NCBI GenBank assembly: GCA_002389045.1
Contig: DGNS01000015.1
Span: 307,139 to 355,378, forward strand
Reading direction: 5' to 3'
Source: Thiotrichaceae bacterium UBA4486
Lineage (GTDB): Bacteria > Pseudomonadota > Gammaproteobacteria > Eutrophobiales > Eutrophobiaceae
DNA length: 48,240 nt
Shown here piece after piece: positions 39,849 to 48,240 of this stretch (the stretch's first letter is position 1; every line of letters starts with the position of its first letter). Position numbers and translations under genes: made by a program. A model generated the notes under the pieces. It had not been told where the DNA came from. It ran no database searches and was given only the letters and a program-made list of their open reading frames with translations.

Positions 39849-42317
39849 ATGAAACATCGACTTTCGGATCTGTATCGCAACACCGTGCTTGTGCATCCGC
39901 TGCTGACGCTGGTGCTGCTGGGATTACTGTTTGCTTTTTTTGCCTGGCATACACGGGACTTCAGGCTCGATGCCTCGGCGGATTCACTGCTGCTGGAAAA
40001 TGACCGGGATTTGCAGACCTTTCGCCAGATCAGCAAACGTTATGAAGGCAACGAGTTCGTATTCGTGACCTTTACACCCAAAGGCGATTTGTTCAGCGAT
40101 GAAACACTGGCGATTCTCAAGCGCTTGCGCGATGAGCTCGGCGCGCTGGATAACATCGATTCCTACACTTCCATTATCGATGTGCCCCTGGTCAAGGTAA
40201 TCGAGGGATCCATCGTTGATGTGGCCGACAACTATCGCACGCTGGAGTCGCCGGATATCGATCTCGACAAGGCCAAACAGGAGCTGGTTGACAGTCCGCT
40301 GTATGAAAACCTGCTTATCAGCGATGACGGCGATACCACCGCCGTGTTGTTGTATTTACGTTCCAACGAGGAATACCGGGCACTGCAGACACAGAGAAAC
40401 GATCTGTTGATCCGCAGGAACCAGGCCGGTCTTACGGAGGACGAGCAACGAACCCTGGAAGTGGTGAACAAGCGCTATGTCCAGGTCAAACAGGAAGTGG
40501 ACAGGGCCAACCACCAGGTCATTGCCGACATCCGCCGGGTCATGGACGATTACCGTCATTACGGCACGCTGTATCTCGGTGGCGTACCCATGATTGCCGA
40601 TGACATGATTACCTTTATACGCAACGATCTGGTGGTCTTCGGTATCGGTGTGTTTGTTTTCCTGGTGATCATGCTGACCCTGATCTTCCGGCAACCGCGC
40701 TGGGTGATGTTACCGCTGTTGAGTTGCGCCTATTCCGGACTGTTGATGATGGGATTGCTCGGTCTGGCAGGCTGGCAGGTGACAGTCATTTCCTCGAACT
40801 TCATTTCCCTGATGCTGATCCTGACCATGTCGATGAACGTGCACCTGGTGGTGCGTTACCGGCAACTGCGCAAGGATTACCCGGACAGCGATCACCGCGA
40901 ACTGGTGCACCTGACTACGCAAAAAATGGTCTGGCCCTGCCTGTATACGGCACTGACCACGATGATGGGTTTCGGCTCGCTGGTGGTCAGTGAAATCAAG
41001 CCGGTGATCGACTTCGGCTGGATGATGACCATTGGTTTGTCGGTCACATTCCTGACTTCGTTCCTGTTGTTTCCCGCTATCCTGGTACTGCTCGGGCGTA
41101 CGTCCGCGAAGGAGCAGGTTCGCGAGGAAGTGCCGTTTACCGCGGCGCTGGCCGGCGCCACGCAGCATCACGGCGGCAAGATCCTCATCGCCAGTATCGC
41201 GCTCGCCGTATTCACCGTGGTCGGAGTCACCCGGCTCAAGGTGGAGAACAGCTTTATCAATTACTTCAGTGACAGCACCGAGATATACCAGGGTCTGAAA
41301 CTGATCGATGACAAACTGGGCGGCACCACGCCACTGGATGTCATCCTCAAATTCGATACCTACCAGAACGGTGATGGCGCGGATGCGGATGCGGACGACG
41401 AATTTGCCGCCCTGTTCGGCGGTATAGAATCGGACCCCGCGGATTACTGGTTTACCAACTACAAGATCGACCTGATTAAGGAGGTGCACGATTACCTGGA
41501 CAGCCTGGATGCCGTCGGCAAGGTGCTGTCGCTGGCCTCGGTGGTACGGGTGGCTGAAAGTCTGATCAAGGCGGACAGCTTTGACACCTTCGAACTGGCC
41601 ATTCTGTACAAACGGCTGCCGGAGGAACTCAAGGCCAGCATGCTGAATCCGTATATGAACATCGAGGCGGACGAGGCCCGGATCAGCCTGCGCATCCGGG
41701 ATTCCCTCGAAGATCTGCGGCGCAAGGAACTGATCGGGAAAATTGACCACGATCTGCAACATGAGATCGGCCTGGCGCCGGATGAATATCAGCTCACCGG
41801 CCTGTTGATCATGTACAACAACATGCTGCAGAGCCTGTTTCGTTCCCAGATCCTGACCCTGGGCGTGGTCATGCTGGGTATCGCGCTGATGTTGCTGATC
41901 CTGTTCCGATCCGTGAAACTGGCCATCATCGGTATCATCCCCAATATACTCGCGGCGGGCGCGATCCTGGGCCTGATGGGCTGGCTGGATATCCCGCTGG
42001 ACATGATGACGATTACCATCGCCGCCATCACCATCGGCATCGCTGTGGATAACGCCATCCATTACATCTACCGTTTCCGCGAGGAGTACGCCATTCACGG
42101 CGATTATCTGAAAACCATGCGGGTCTGCCACGCCAACATCGGCCGGGCGGTGTTCTACACGGCGATTATCATCATTATCGGTTTCTCGATCCTGGTGCTG
42201 TCCAATTTCATCCCGACCATTTATTTCGGTCTGCTCACCGCGTTGGCCATGTTTATTGCACTGCTTGCGGCCCTGACCCTGCTGCCCAAACTCATTTTGC
42301 TGTGGCGGCCGTTCTGA
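39849..42317 (+). CDS. MMPL/RND family exporter, copy 2
   Basis: Tandem paralogue of the preceding gene, 822 aa from the ATG at 39849. The frame opens at 39618 inside copy 1, but that stretch has no relation to the family. Whole blocks are almost unchanged between the copies: RLDASADSLLLEND, the NNMLQSLFRSQILTLG helix and the TITIAAITIGIAVD helix. Here the second motif reads AVDNAIHYIYRF, where copy 1 has VDDCIHYIYRF, so one of the two Asp residues is Asn. That could alter proton coupling, or the pair may form a heteromer. 290 bases separate it from mlaC. Confidence 0.88.
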   Translation: MKHRLSDLYRNTVLVHPLLTLVLLGLLFAFFAWHTRDFRLDASADSLLLENDRDLQTFRQISKRYEGNEFVFVTFTPKGDLFSDETLAILKRLRDELGALDNIDSYTSIIDVPLVKVIEGSIVDVADNYRTLESPDIDLDKAKQELVDSPLYENLLISDDGDTTAVLLYLRSNEEYRALQTQRNDLLIRRNQAGLTEDEQRTLEVVNKRYVQVKQEVDRANHQVIADIRRVMDDYRHYGTLYLGGVPMIADDMITFIRNDLVVFGIGVFVFLVIMLTLIFRQPRWVMLPLLSCAYSGLLMMGLLGLAGWQVTVISSNFISLMLILTMSMNVHLVVRYRQLRKDYPDSDHRELVHLTTQKMVWPCLYTALTTMMGFGSLVVSEIKPVIDFGWMMTIGLSVTFLTSFLLFPAILVLLGRTSAKEQVREEVPFTAALAGATQHHGGKILIASIALAVFTVVGVTRLKVENSFINYFSDSTEIYQGLKLIDDKLGGTTPLDVILKFDTYQNGDGADADADDEFAALFGGIESDPADYWFTNYKIDLIKEVHDYLDSLDAVGKVLSLASVVRVAESLIKADSFDTFELAILYKRLPEELKASMLNPYMNIEADEARISLRIRDSLEDLRRKELIGKIDHDLQHEIGLAPDEYQLTGLLIMYNNMLQSLFRSQILTLGVVMLGIALMLLILFRSVKLAIIGIIPNILAAGAILGLMGWLDIPLDMMTITIAAITIGIAVDNAIHYIYRFREEYAIHGDYLKTMRVCHANIGRAVFYTAIIIIIGFSILVLSNFIPTIYFGLLTALAMFIALLAALTLLPKLILLWRPF

Positions 42318-42607
42318 GTCCCGGGATTACCGGCCTGGTTACGGATTTTTTCTCTGAATTGAAAGAGTTACGACGGAAAGCCGAATCCGTGAGTGGCGTC
42401 ACAGAATTCACTTTTCATAAACAGACAGAAATTATTACAATACCCGGCCCCGGGCACGGGTGAAGCCCGACTGCCCGTGCGTTGAGTGGTCTGCATACTG
42501 AGACAGGTTTACTGATGAAACGTCCGGGTATTCCGGGCGTCATACTAAAGCGGGAATACCCGGTCAGTACGGGCGTTCCGATAAAAATTCTGTACCGAGG
42601 GAATAAA
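42318..42607. promoter_or_regulatory. mlaC leader region with hairpins and probable promoter
   Basis: Holds TTCATA (42414-42419), 16 bases, then TACAAT (42436-42441), a plausible sigma-70 promoter. A GC hairpin (GCACGGG near 42455 with CCCGTGC near 42474) and a perfect 11-pair hairpin, CCGGGTATTCC (42524-42534) with GGAATACCCGG (42553-42563), follow. So mlaC probably has its own promoter and a structured 5' leader, apart from read-through from the exporters. No gene is seen in this stretch. Confidence 0.5.
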
Positions 42608-43219
42608 ATGAGAACGACACTATCCTTTGTCATCGCGATCCTGATATCGATGTCAGCCGCAGGGGTGCAAGCGGCTACCAGTGCCACCGAAGTGGTGCGT
42701 GATACCGCCACCCAGGTCCTGGATCGCATCAAGTCAGAGAAACAGCAGCTGGAGGAACACCCCGAGCGGGTTTACGAACTGGTTAACGAACTGGTCATAC
42801 CGCATTTTGATTTCATCAGCATGTCCAAGTGGGTACTGGGGAAAAACTGGGGATTGGCGACAGAAGATGAAAAGAGTCAGTTCACCGACGAGTTTCGCAC
42901 CCTGCTGGTTCGCACCTACGCCAAGGCATTGCTGGAGTATTCCGACCAGGAAATCCGCTATATCGACGAGCAGAACAGCGCCAATTCCAACCTGGTGGTG
43001 GTGAAAACCGAGGTTACCCAGTCGGGTTCGAATTCAATCCCCATCCATTACCGCATGCACGTGAGCGGCGGTGACTGGAAAGTGATCGACGTCGCCGTAG
43101 ACGGCGTCAGTCTGGTTTCCACGTACCGGGGAGAATTTGCTTCCCATATCAGGAAAAACGGCATCAGCAATCTGATAACCCGGCTGGCGGAAAGAAATAC
43201 AGAGTCACTGCAACGCTAA
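42608..43219 (+). CDS. mlaC: MlaC/Ttg2D-type periplasmic phospholipid-binding protein
   Basis: Periplasmic lipid carrier of the maintenance-of-lipid-asymmetry system, 203 aa. GAGGG at 42597-42601 fixes the ATG at 42608, and the signal peptide MRTTLSFVIAILISMSAAGVQA follows. The family core is seen in PHFDFISMSKWVLGKNWGLA, FRTLLVRTYAKALLEY and GDWKVIDVAVDGVSLV, ending SHIRKNGISNLITRL. The usual upstream partners mlaF, mlaE and mlaD are absent; two RND exporters stand there instead. HpnM of hopanoid clusters belongs to the same family and pairs with the RND exporter HpnN, a useful precedent. Confidence 0.92.
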   Translation: MRTTLSFVIAILISMSAAGVQAATSATEVVRDTATQVLDRIKSEKQQLEEHPERVYELVNELVIPHFDFISMSKWVLGKNWGLATEDEKSQFTDEFRTLLVRTYAKALLEYSDQEIRYIDEQNSANSNLVVVKTEVTQSGSNSIPIHYRMHVSGGDWKVIDVAVDGVSLVSTYRGEFASHIRKNGISNLITRLAERNTESLQR

Positions 43220-43270
43220 CAGCTGTCGCAGACAAGCTGTCGTTTCCCGACTGCAATCTCCCCTTCAATC

Positions 43271-43308
43271 GGTATAATACCCGGGGCCGTCATCACTGGC
43301 GGCCCCGG
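43271..43308 (+). promoter_or_regulatory. TATAAT box and GC hairpin before ibaG
   Basis: TATAAT at 43273-43278 with a poor -35 (ACTGCA at 43250). Bases 43281-43289 CCGGGGCCG pair with 43300-43308 CGGCCCCGG, nine pairs. No U-run follows, so this looks like a leader structure or weak terminator between mlaC and ibaG. Confidence 0.4.
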
Positions 43309-43362
43309 TCCGGTTTACCGCATGCACTGCGGACACATCCACATAAATTCGAGTGAGAAAGA

Positions 43363-43626
43363 ATGATGACTCCTGAACAGATCAGGCAAATGATAGAGGC
43401 TGGTATTCCCGGTTGCGAGGCGCGAGTGCGCGGCGATGACGGCACCCATTTCGAGGCGCTGATCATCAGTGATGAATTCAAAAATAAAACGACCCTGCAG
43501 CAACACCAGATTGTCTATAAAGCCCTGGGTGAGAAGATGGGCACCGATATCCATGCCCTGGCCATGCGCACCCTTACCCGGGAACAGTGGCAGCAGTCCC
43601 CGGAGTTTTCCGGAACACGGGACTGA
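43363..43626 (+). CDS. ibaG: BolA-family protein IbaG
   Basis: A small BolA/IbaG protein, 87 aa. The fold's conserved parts are MTPEQIRQMIEAGIPG, DDGTHFEALIISDEF and the LQQHQIVYKALGEKMG helix with the conserved His. BolA-type proteins bind Fe-S clusters together with monothiol glutaredoxins. In E. coli ibaG lies between mlaB and murA, and the same place is kept here, 7 bases before murA. An ATG at 43366 is equally possible. Confidence 0.92.
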   Translation: MMTPEQIRQMIEAGIPGCEARVRGDDGTHFEALIISDEFKNKTTLQQHQIVYKALGEKMGTDIHALAMRTLTREQWQQSPEFSGTRD

Positions 43627-43633
43627 CGCCTGC

Positions 43634-44896
43634 ATGGACAGACTGATCATCCATGGCGGTTCGGCACTGCGTGGCGAGATCTCCATTTCGGGTGCCAAGA
43701 ACGCGGCACTGCCCATCCTGTCGTCCACCCTGCTCGCCGATTCCCCGGTGACCATCGGCAATGTCCCCCACCTGCACGACATCACCACGACCATGGAATT
43801 GCTGGGGCGGATGGGTTCGCAGTTGCTGGTGGATGAAAAAATGAACATCGAAGTGGATAACAGCACGGTCAATAACATGCACGCGCCGTATGAACTGGTG
43901 AAGACCATGCGTGCCTCGATCCTGGTGCTGGGGCCGTTGCTGTCACGATTCGGCCAGGCCGATGTCTCATTGCCCGGTGGCTGTGCCATCGGTTCGCGTC
44001 CGGTCAATATTCACCTCAATGGCCTGACGCAAATGGGCGCCGATATCCAGGTGGAGGGGGGGTATATCAAGGCCAAGGCCAGGCGCCTGCGCGGTGCGCG
44101 GCTGAATCTGGACATGGTCACCGTGACCGGCACGGAAAACCTGATGATGGCGGCGACTCTGGCCCGGGGAACCACGATTATTGAAAATGCCGCCCGTGAG
44201 CCCGAGGTGATTGACCTGGCCAACTGCCTGATCAGCATGGGTGCGTTTATCGAGGGCGCGGGCACGGACCGCATAGAGATCGAAGGTGTCGAAACGCTGA
44301 GCGGCTGTCACTACGATATTCTGCCGGATCGCATCGAATCGGGAACCTACCTGGTGGCGGCCGCGATGACCGGCGGCAAGATCCGACTCAAGCACACGCG
44401 ACCACAAATTCTCGATGCCGTGCTGGCCAAGCTTGAGGAGGCCGGAGCCAGTATTACTTGCGATGAAAATTCCATCAGCCTGGACATGCACGGCAGGCAA
44501 CCTGCGTCCGTCGATCTGCATACCTCGCCGTTTCCCGGTTTCCCCACGGACATGCAGGCCCAGTTCACGGCCATGAACTGCATCGCCTCCGGCACCGGCA
44601 CCATCACCGAGACGGTGTTTGAAAACCGGTTTATGCACATTCATGAATTGCAGCGGATGGGTGCGAACCTGAAGCTGGAAGGCAATACCGTCATCAGCAG
44701 GGGAGTGGACAGGCTGAACAGCGCCCCGGTGATGGCGACCGACCTCAGGGCATCGGCCAGCCTGGTGCTGGCCGGCCTGGTGGCGGAGGGTGAAACGGTG
44801 GTCGATCGTATCTATCATATCGACCGCGGTTACGAGACCATCGAGGAAAAACTCAGTGCCCTGGGTGCACACATCAAACGTGTGCCGAGCCGGTAA
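43634..44896 (+). CDS. murA: UDP-N-acetylglucosamine 1-carboxyvinyltransferase
   Basis: First committed step of peptidoglycan synthesis: transfers enolpyruvate from PEP to UDP-GlcNAc. 420 aa from the ATG at 43634. Opens MDRLIIHGGSALRGEISISG with the conserved AKNAALPILS. The active-site Cys is at 117 in LPGGCAIGSRPVNIHL, so the enzyme should be fosfomycin-sensitive. DMVTVTGTENLMMAA, AAAMTGGKI, PTDMQAQF and DLRASASLVLAG follow. An open frame upstream from 43469 is in the ibaG gene and not part of MurA. Confidence 0.97.
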   Translation: MDRLIIHGGSALRGEISISGAKNAALPILSSTLLADSPVTIGNVPHLHDITTTMELLGRMGSQLLVDEKMNIEVDNSTVNNMHAPYELVKTMRASILVLGPLLSRFGQADVSLPGGCAIGSRPVNIHLNGLTQMGADIQVEGGYIKAKARRLRGARLNLDMVTVTGTENLMMAATLARGTTIIENAAREPEVIDLANCLISMGAFIEGAGTDRIEIEGVETLSGCHYDILPDRIESGTYLVAAAMTGGKIRLKHTRPQILDAVLAKLEEAGASITCDENSISLDMHGRQPASVDLHTSPFPGFPTDMQAQFTAMNCIASGTGTITETVFENRFMHIHELQRMGANLKLEGNTVISRGVDRLNSAPVMATDLRASASLVLAGLVAEGETVVDRIYHIDRGYETIEEKLSALGAHIKRVPSR

Positions 44897-45007
44897 GCAG
44901 TTCACGGCAACAGGTATGGCTGCACCCATACACCTTGTATCCAATCAGCAGCCGCGATCCGGATAACCGGCTGATACACTTTCGTCCCTGAGCGCAACGG
45001 GATCATT

Positions 45008-45643
45008 ATGATGAAAAATACGCTGACCATCGCCGTTTCCAAGGGCCGTATCCTTGAAGAGTGCCTGCCTTTACTGGAGCAGGCCGGCATCCGCCTGCTC
45101 GAGGATCCCGGTAAAACCCGCAAGTTGATCCTGGAGACCAGTCGGGCGGATCTGAAAATAATCATCGTTCGCGCCACGGATGTTCCCACTTACGTGGCGT
45201 ACGGCGCGGCGGATCTCGGCGTGGCCGGCAAGGATGTGCTGCTGGAATACGGGGGTGACGGGCTGTACGAACCCCTGGATCTGGGCATTGCCCGCTGCCG
45301 CATGATGCTGGCCGGACCCGCGCAGGCCACGAACGGTCACGGCCGTTTGCGAATTGCCACCAAGTACGTCAATACCACACGGCGTTATTTTGCCGATCAG
45401 GGCAAGCAGGTGGAGCTGATCAAGCTTTACGGATCGATGGAACTGGCGCCGCTGCTGGGACTGGCCGATCGTATCGTCGATCTGGTGGATACCGGCAAAA
45501 CCCTGAAGGAGAACGGTCTGACACCCCTGGAATTGATCACCGACATCAGTTCACGGCTGATCGTCAACAAGGCTGCCATGAAAATGAAACACGGGATAAT
45601 AAAACCCCTGATCGATGACCTGGCAAGGACGGTGGCCCGGTGA
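45008..45643 (+). CDS. hisG: ATP phosphoribosyltransferase, short form
   Basis: First enzyme of histidine synthesis. At 211 aa it is the short form, lacking the C-terminal histidine-binding domain, so it should need HisZ as regulatory partner; hisZ is not in this window. Conserved parts are IAVSKGRILEECLPLL, RATDVPTYVAYGAADLGVAGKD, RIATKYVNTTRRYF and the PRPP loop DLVDTGKTLKENGL. The stop overlaps hisD as GTGA. Confidence 0.95.
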   Translation: MMKNTLTIAVSKGRILEECLPLLEQAGIRLLEDPGKTRKLILETSRADLKIIIVRATDVPTYVAYGAADLGVAGKDVLLEYGGDGLYEPLDLGIARCRMMLAGPAQATNGHGRLRIATKYVNTTRRYFADQGKQVELIKLYGSMELAPLLGLADRIVDLVDTGKTLKENGLTPLELITDISSRLIVNKAAMKMKHGIIKPLIDDLARTVAR

Positions 45644-46947
45644 GTATGCGACGGCTTGACAGTAGCGCCGCCGATTTCGACCAGCAACTGAGCCGGCTAC
45701 TGGCCACCACCGATGAGCCGGATGCGGATATCCGCAAACGCGTCGAAGCCATCCTTGCCGATGTCCGCGAGCGTGGCGATACGGCGCTGCTGGAATACAC
45801 CAACCGCTTTGACCAGCGCGATGCCGCGTCTGTTAATGAACTCGTGGTTAGCCCGGACAGGCTGGCGGCCGCCGTCAATACTATCGATGCGGACCTGGTT
45901 GCGGCTTTGCAGGAAGCCTGCCGGCGGGTACGCGATTATCATCAAAAACAGAAAGCCGAATCCTGGACCTATATCGATGCCGACGGTAATGAACTCGGCC
46001 AGAAGGTCACACCCCTTGATCGCGTCGGTGTCTACGTCCCGGGTGGCAAGGCGGCATATCCCTCGTCCGTGATCATGAATGTGATCCCGGCGCAGGTGGC
46101 CGGCGTTCCCGAAATCATCATGGTTGTGCCCATGCCGGGCGGTGTCATGAACCCGACCGTACTGGCCGCGGCCCACATAGTCGGGGTGGAAAAGGTGATT
46201 GCCATTGGCGGTGCCCAGGCGGTTGCAGCCCTGGCGTACGGCACCGAAACCGTCCCCAGGGTGGACAAGATCGTCGGCCCCGGCAACATTTATGTGGCTA
46301 CGGCCAAGCGCATGGTATTCGGCACGGTCGGTATCGACATGATTGCCGGTCCATCCGAAGTGCTGGTGGTCTGTGACAGCGGGGCCAACCCGGACTGGAT
46401 TGCCATGGACCTGTTCGCCCAGGCCGAACACGATGAACACGCTTGTTCCATACTCGTCTGCCCCGACGCCGCCTTTCTCGACCGGGTCGAACACAGCATT
46501 GAACGGCTGCTGCCGGAGATGGAGCGGGCGGACATCATACGCGCCTCGCTCGCGGCCAACGGCGCCCTGATCCGGGTTCGGGACCTGAACGATGCCGCGG
46601 ACGTAGTCAACCGGGTGGCGCCGGAACACCTGGAACTGGCACTGTCCGATCCGGACCCGGTGCTGGCCGATATCCGTCATGCCGGTGCCATCTTTATCGG
46701 TCACTACGCCGCCGAATCCCTCGGCGATTACTGCGCCGGCCCCAACCATGTGCTCCCCACAGCCCGCAGTGCGCGGTTTTCATCACCGCTGGGTGTGTAT
46801 GATTTTCAGAAACGCTCCTCGCTGATCCGCTGTACGCAAACATCGGCCGCCGTGCTGGCCCGCACCGCCACGGTGCTGGCCCGGGGTGAAGGTCTCACCG
46901 CCCATGCACGATCAGCCGAATACCGTCTGAAATCCGGATCAACATGA
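45640..46947 (+). CDS. hisD: Histidinol dehydrogenase
   Basis: Last two oxidations from histidinol to histidine, zinc-dependent with NAD. 435 aa with a GTG start in a GTGA overlap with hisG; an ATG 6 bases later is the alternative. VYVPGGKAAYPSSVIMN, AIGGAQAVAALAYGTE, KIVGPGNIYVATAKR, AGPSEVLVV and AEHDEHACSIL (zinc-site region) appear in order, then GPNHVLPTARSARFSSPL. The stop overlaps the hisC ATG. Confidence 0.97.
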   Translation: MSMRRLDSSAADFDQQLSRLLATTDEPDADIRKRVEAILADVRERGDTALLEYTNRFDQRDAASVNELVVSPDRLAAAVNTIDADLVAALQEACRRVRDYHQKQKAESWTYIDADGNELGQKVTPLDRVGVYVPGGKAAYPSSVIMNVIPAQVAGVPEIIMVVPMPGGVMNPTVLAAAHIVGVEKVIAIGGAQAVAALAYGTETVPRVDKIVGPGNIYVATAKRMVFGTVGIDMIAGPSEVLVVCDSGANPDWIAMDLFAQAEHDEHACSILVCPDAAFLDRVEHSIERLLPEMERADIIRASLAANGALIRVRDLNDAADVVNRVAPEHLELALSDPDPVLADIRHAGAIFIGHYAAESLGDYCAGPNHVLPTARSARFSSPLGVYDFQKRSSLIRCTQTSAAVLARTATVLARGEGLTAHARSAEYRLKSGST

Positions 46948-48029
46948 GTTCCGTTGATGAACGCATAGCCTGCTGGGTCAGCCCGGCGATCCGGGCCATG
47001 CAGGCTTACCATGTGCCCGCTGCCGGCGGCCTGGTGAAACTCGATGCCATGGAAAACCCCTACACGTGCTCACAGGCATTGCGGGAGGAATGGCTGAACG
47101 CACTCAAGGCCGCCGAACTCAACCGTTACCCGGATCCCGATGCGGCGGCAACGAAACAGGCTCTTCGATCAGTGATGCGGGTGCCAGATGAACTGGCATT
47201 ACTGGTTGGTAACGGTTCGGACGAAATCATTCAGATGATCATCACCGTGCTGGCGGCGCCGGGGCGCACGGTGCTGGCTCCGGAACCCGGATTTGTCATG
47301 TACCGGATCCTGGCGCAAGCACTGGGATTGCGTTATCACGGTGTGCCGCTGCAGGAGGATTTCAGTCTCGATGTCGGGGCCATGCTGGCGGCGATCGAGG
47401 AAACCCGACCGGCGGTGATTTTTATGGCATCGCCCAACAACCCCACGGGGAATCTGTTCAGTCGTAAAGACATGATCCGTATCATCGAGGCCGCACCGGG
47501 ACTGGTGGTGGTCGATGAAGCCTATTTTATTTTTGCCGGTGATGGTTGTATGGATTTGCCTGTTCGTTACCCGCACCTGCTGGTCATGCGTACCCTGTCA
47601 AAGCTGGGACTGGCCGGACTTCGGGTCGGGTGTGTCGCCGGTAACGAAGCCTGGATTTCGGAACTGGACAAGATTCGCCTGCCTTACAATATCAATGTGC
47701 TTTCACAAATCAGCACTGATTTTTTTCTCGCCCATTACCCGCTGCTCGAGGAACAGGCTGATGTCATTCGTCGGGATCGCAACGTTCTGTACCAGGCGTT
47801 GCAACGGCTTGACGGTATCCGTGTTCACCCCAGTGATGCCAATTTCCTGCTGTTTCAAACCACAACACAGGCAGCCGACACCGTGCATCAAGCCCTGAAA
47901 GACCGCGGAATCCTGATCAAGAACCTGCACGGAACTCATCCATTGCTGGATCAGTGCTTGCGGGTCACCGTGGGCACGGCGGAGGAGAACGAAAAGTTTC
48001 TTATGGCACTTGGGGCGGTTTTACGGTGA
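46944..48029 (+). CDS. hisC: Histidinol-phosphate aminotransferase
   Basis: PLP-dependent transaminase making histidinol phosphate, 361 aa. Fold-type I motifs: KLDAMENPY near the start, LLVGNGSDEIIQ, SPNNPTGNLFS, VVDEAYF, and the Schiff-base Lys220 in RTLSKLGLAGLRVG. Starts in an ATGA overlap with hisD, giving the coupled order hisG-hisD-hisC found next to murA in many gammaproteobacteria. Repeats follow the stop. Confidence 0.96.
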   Translation: MSSVDERIACWVSPAIRAMQAYHVPAAGGLVKLDAMENPYTCSQALREEWLNALKAAELNRYPDPDAAATKQALRSVMRVPDELALLVGNGSDEIIQMIITVLAAPGRTVLAPEPGFVMYRILAQALGLRYHGVPLQEDFSLDVGAMLAAIEETRPAVIFMASPNNPTGNLFSRKDMIRIIEAAPGLVVVDEAYFIFAGDGCMDLPVRYPHLLVMRTLSKLGLAGLRVGCVAGNEAWISELDKIRLPYNINVLSQISTDFFLAHYPLLEEQADVIRRDRNVLYQALQRLDGIRVHPSDANFLLFQTTTQAADTVHQALKDRGILIKNLHGTHPLLDQCLRVTVGTAEENEKFLMALGAVLR

Positions 48030-48240
48030 ACGGGGAACAGGTAACGGGTAACAGGGAACAGAGGCACCCAGGTGTCTGCCTTGGCAACCAGCCAGGTGTC
48101 TGCCTTCAGGCTGATACCGTACTAAAGGCAGTGAACGGTGAACAGTGAACAGTGAACGGTGAATGGTGAATAGTGATTCGTGAACGGTGAGTGTTGACTG
48201 AGTGCAGGTCTGACACACACTTTGCCCACTCACCACTCAC
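48030..48240. repeat. Mixed repeat tract after hisC
   Basis: Holds a partial GGTGTC unit (from 48071), a 24-nt hairpin copy 7 (48095-48118: GGTGTCTGCC with GGCTGATACC, loop TTCA, two mismatches) and a degenerate heptamer array of about nine units (GTGAACG, GTGAACA, GTGAATG types) at 48131-48194. The last bases, CCACTCACCACTCAC, read as the reverse complement of GTGAGTG units, so an opposite-strand array may begin at the window edge. No gene is seen. Confidence 0.7.

Noticed and set aside
40710..42131. A 473-codon open frame antisense to the second MMPL exporter
   Set aside because: It is a compositional shadow of the GC-rich exporter gene, rich in His, Asp and Gln, with no domain and no ribosome site.

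Overview
The window looks like the chromosome of a gammaproteobacterium. Every housekeeping block has gammaproteobacterial gene order: pcnB-folK-dNK-panBC, tgt-yajC-secDF, pdxB-purN, and mlaC-ibaG-murA-hisGDC with a short-form hisG. I cannot name the genus. The RegB/RegA redox pair, MMPL/RND exporters and many dispersed palindromic repeats would fit an environmental, possibly sulfur- or redox-cycling lineage, but that is inference.

Layout. 0.2-5.0 kb: RNA polyadenylation, folate and pantothenate synthesis (pcnB, folK, deoxynucleoside kinase, panB, panC, a 160-bp MITE-like repeat, panD). 5.0-6.9 kb: regA/regB redox two-component pair on the minus strand. 7.0-12.0 kb: TonB-dependent receptor, twin-receiver response regulator, CinA-like domain protein and CHAD protein. 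12.0-16.3 kb: OmpA-type lipoprotein, a substrate-binding/GGDEF/EAL signalling protein and a divergent MerR/B12 (LitR/CarH-like) regulator.

16.4-23.1 kb is an accessory island at a tRNA-Leu(CAA) gene. A 3' tRNA fragment, split by a 46-bp double palindrome, marks the left end, and the intact tRNA marks the right. A decayed full-length tRNA-Leu copy lies between them at 19.5 kb. The left segment holds a zinc-ribbon/unknown two-gene operon and a Fic gene coupled to a truncated gene. The right segment holds an HTH-ImmA protease gene, a gene remnant and a hipBA operon with visible operators. No integrase is present.

23.6-35.4 kb: queA, then tgt-yajC-secD-secF. The usual queA-tgt neighbourhood is split by a 6.3-kb block (RND pump, its adaptor, an ATP-grasp ligase-like gene) bounded on both sides by heptanucleotide tandem repeats. 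35.5-48.0 kb: pdxB, purN, two tandem MMPL/RND exporters, mlaC, ibaG, murA, hisG, hisD, hisC. The exporters occupy the place where mlaF-mlaE-mlaD normally lie, suggesting an MlaC-fed lipid export or trafficking variant.

Two repeat families recur in the intergenic DNA. One is a 24-nt hairpin (10-nt arms of the type GGTGTCWGNC with a TTCA-like loop) at about 5.0, 9.26, 23.44, 23.49, 29.09, 29.15 and 48.1 kb. The other is a heptamer tandem repeat (GTGAAYR or CGTTGAA) at 24.6, 29.1, 29.2, 30.9 and 48.1 kb. The best candidates for undescribed biology are the zinc-ribbon/unknown operon, the tRNA-Leu island architecture, the ATP-grasp block and the RND-RND-MlaC-IbaG-MurA arrangement.
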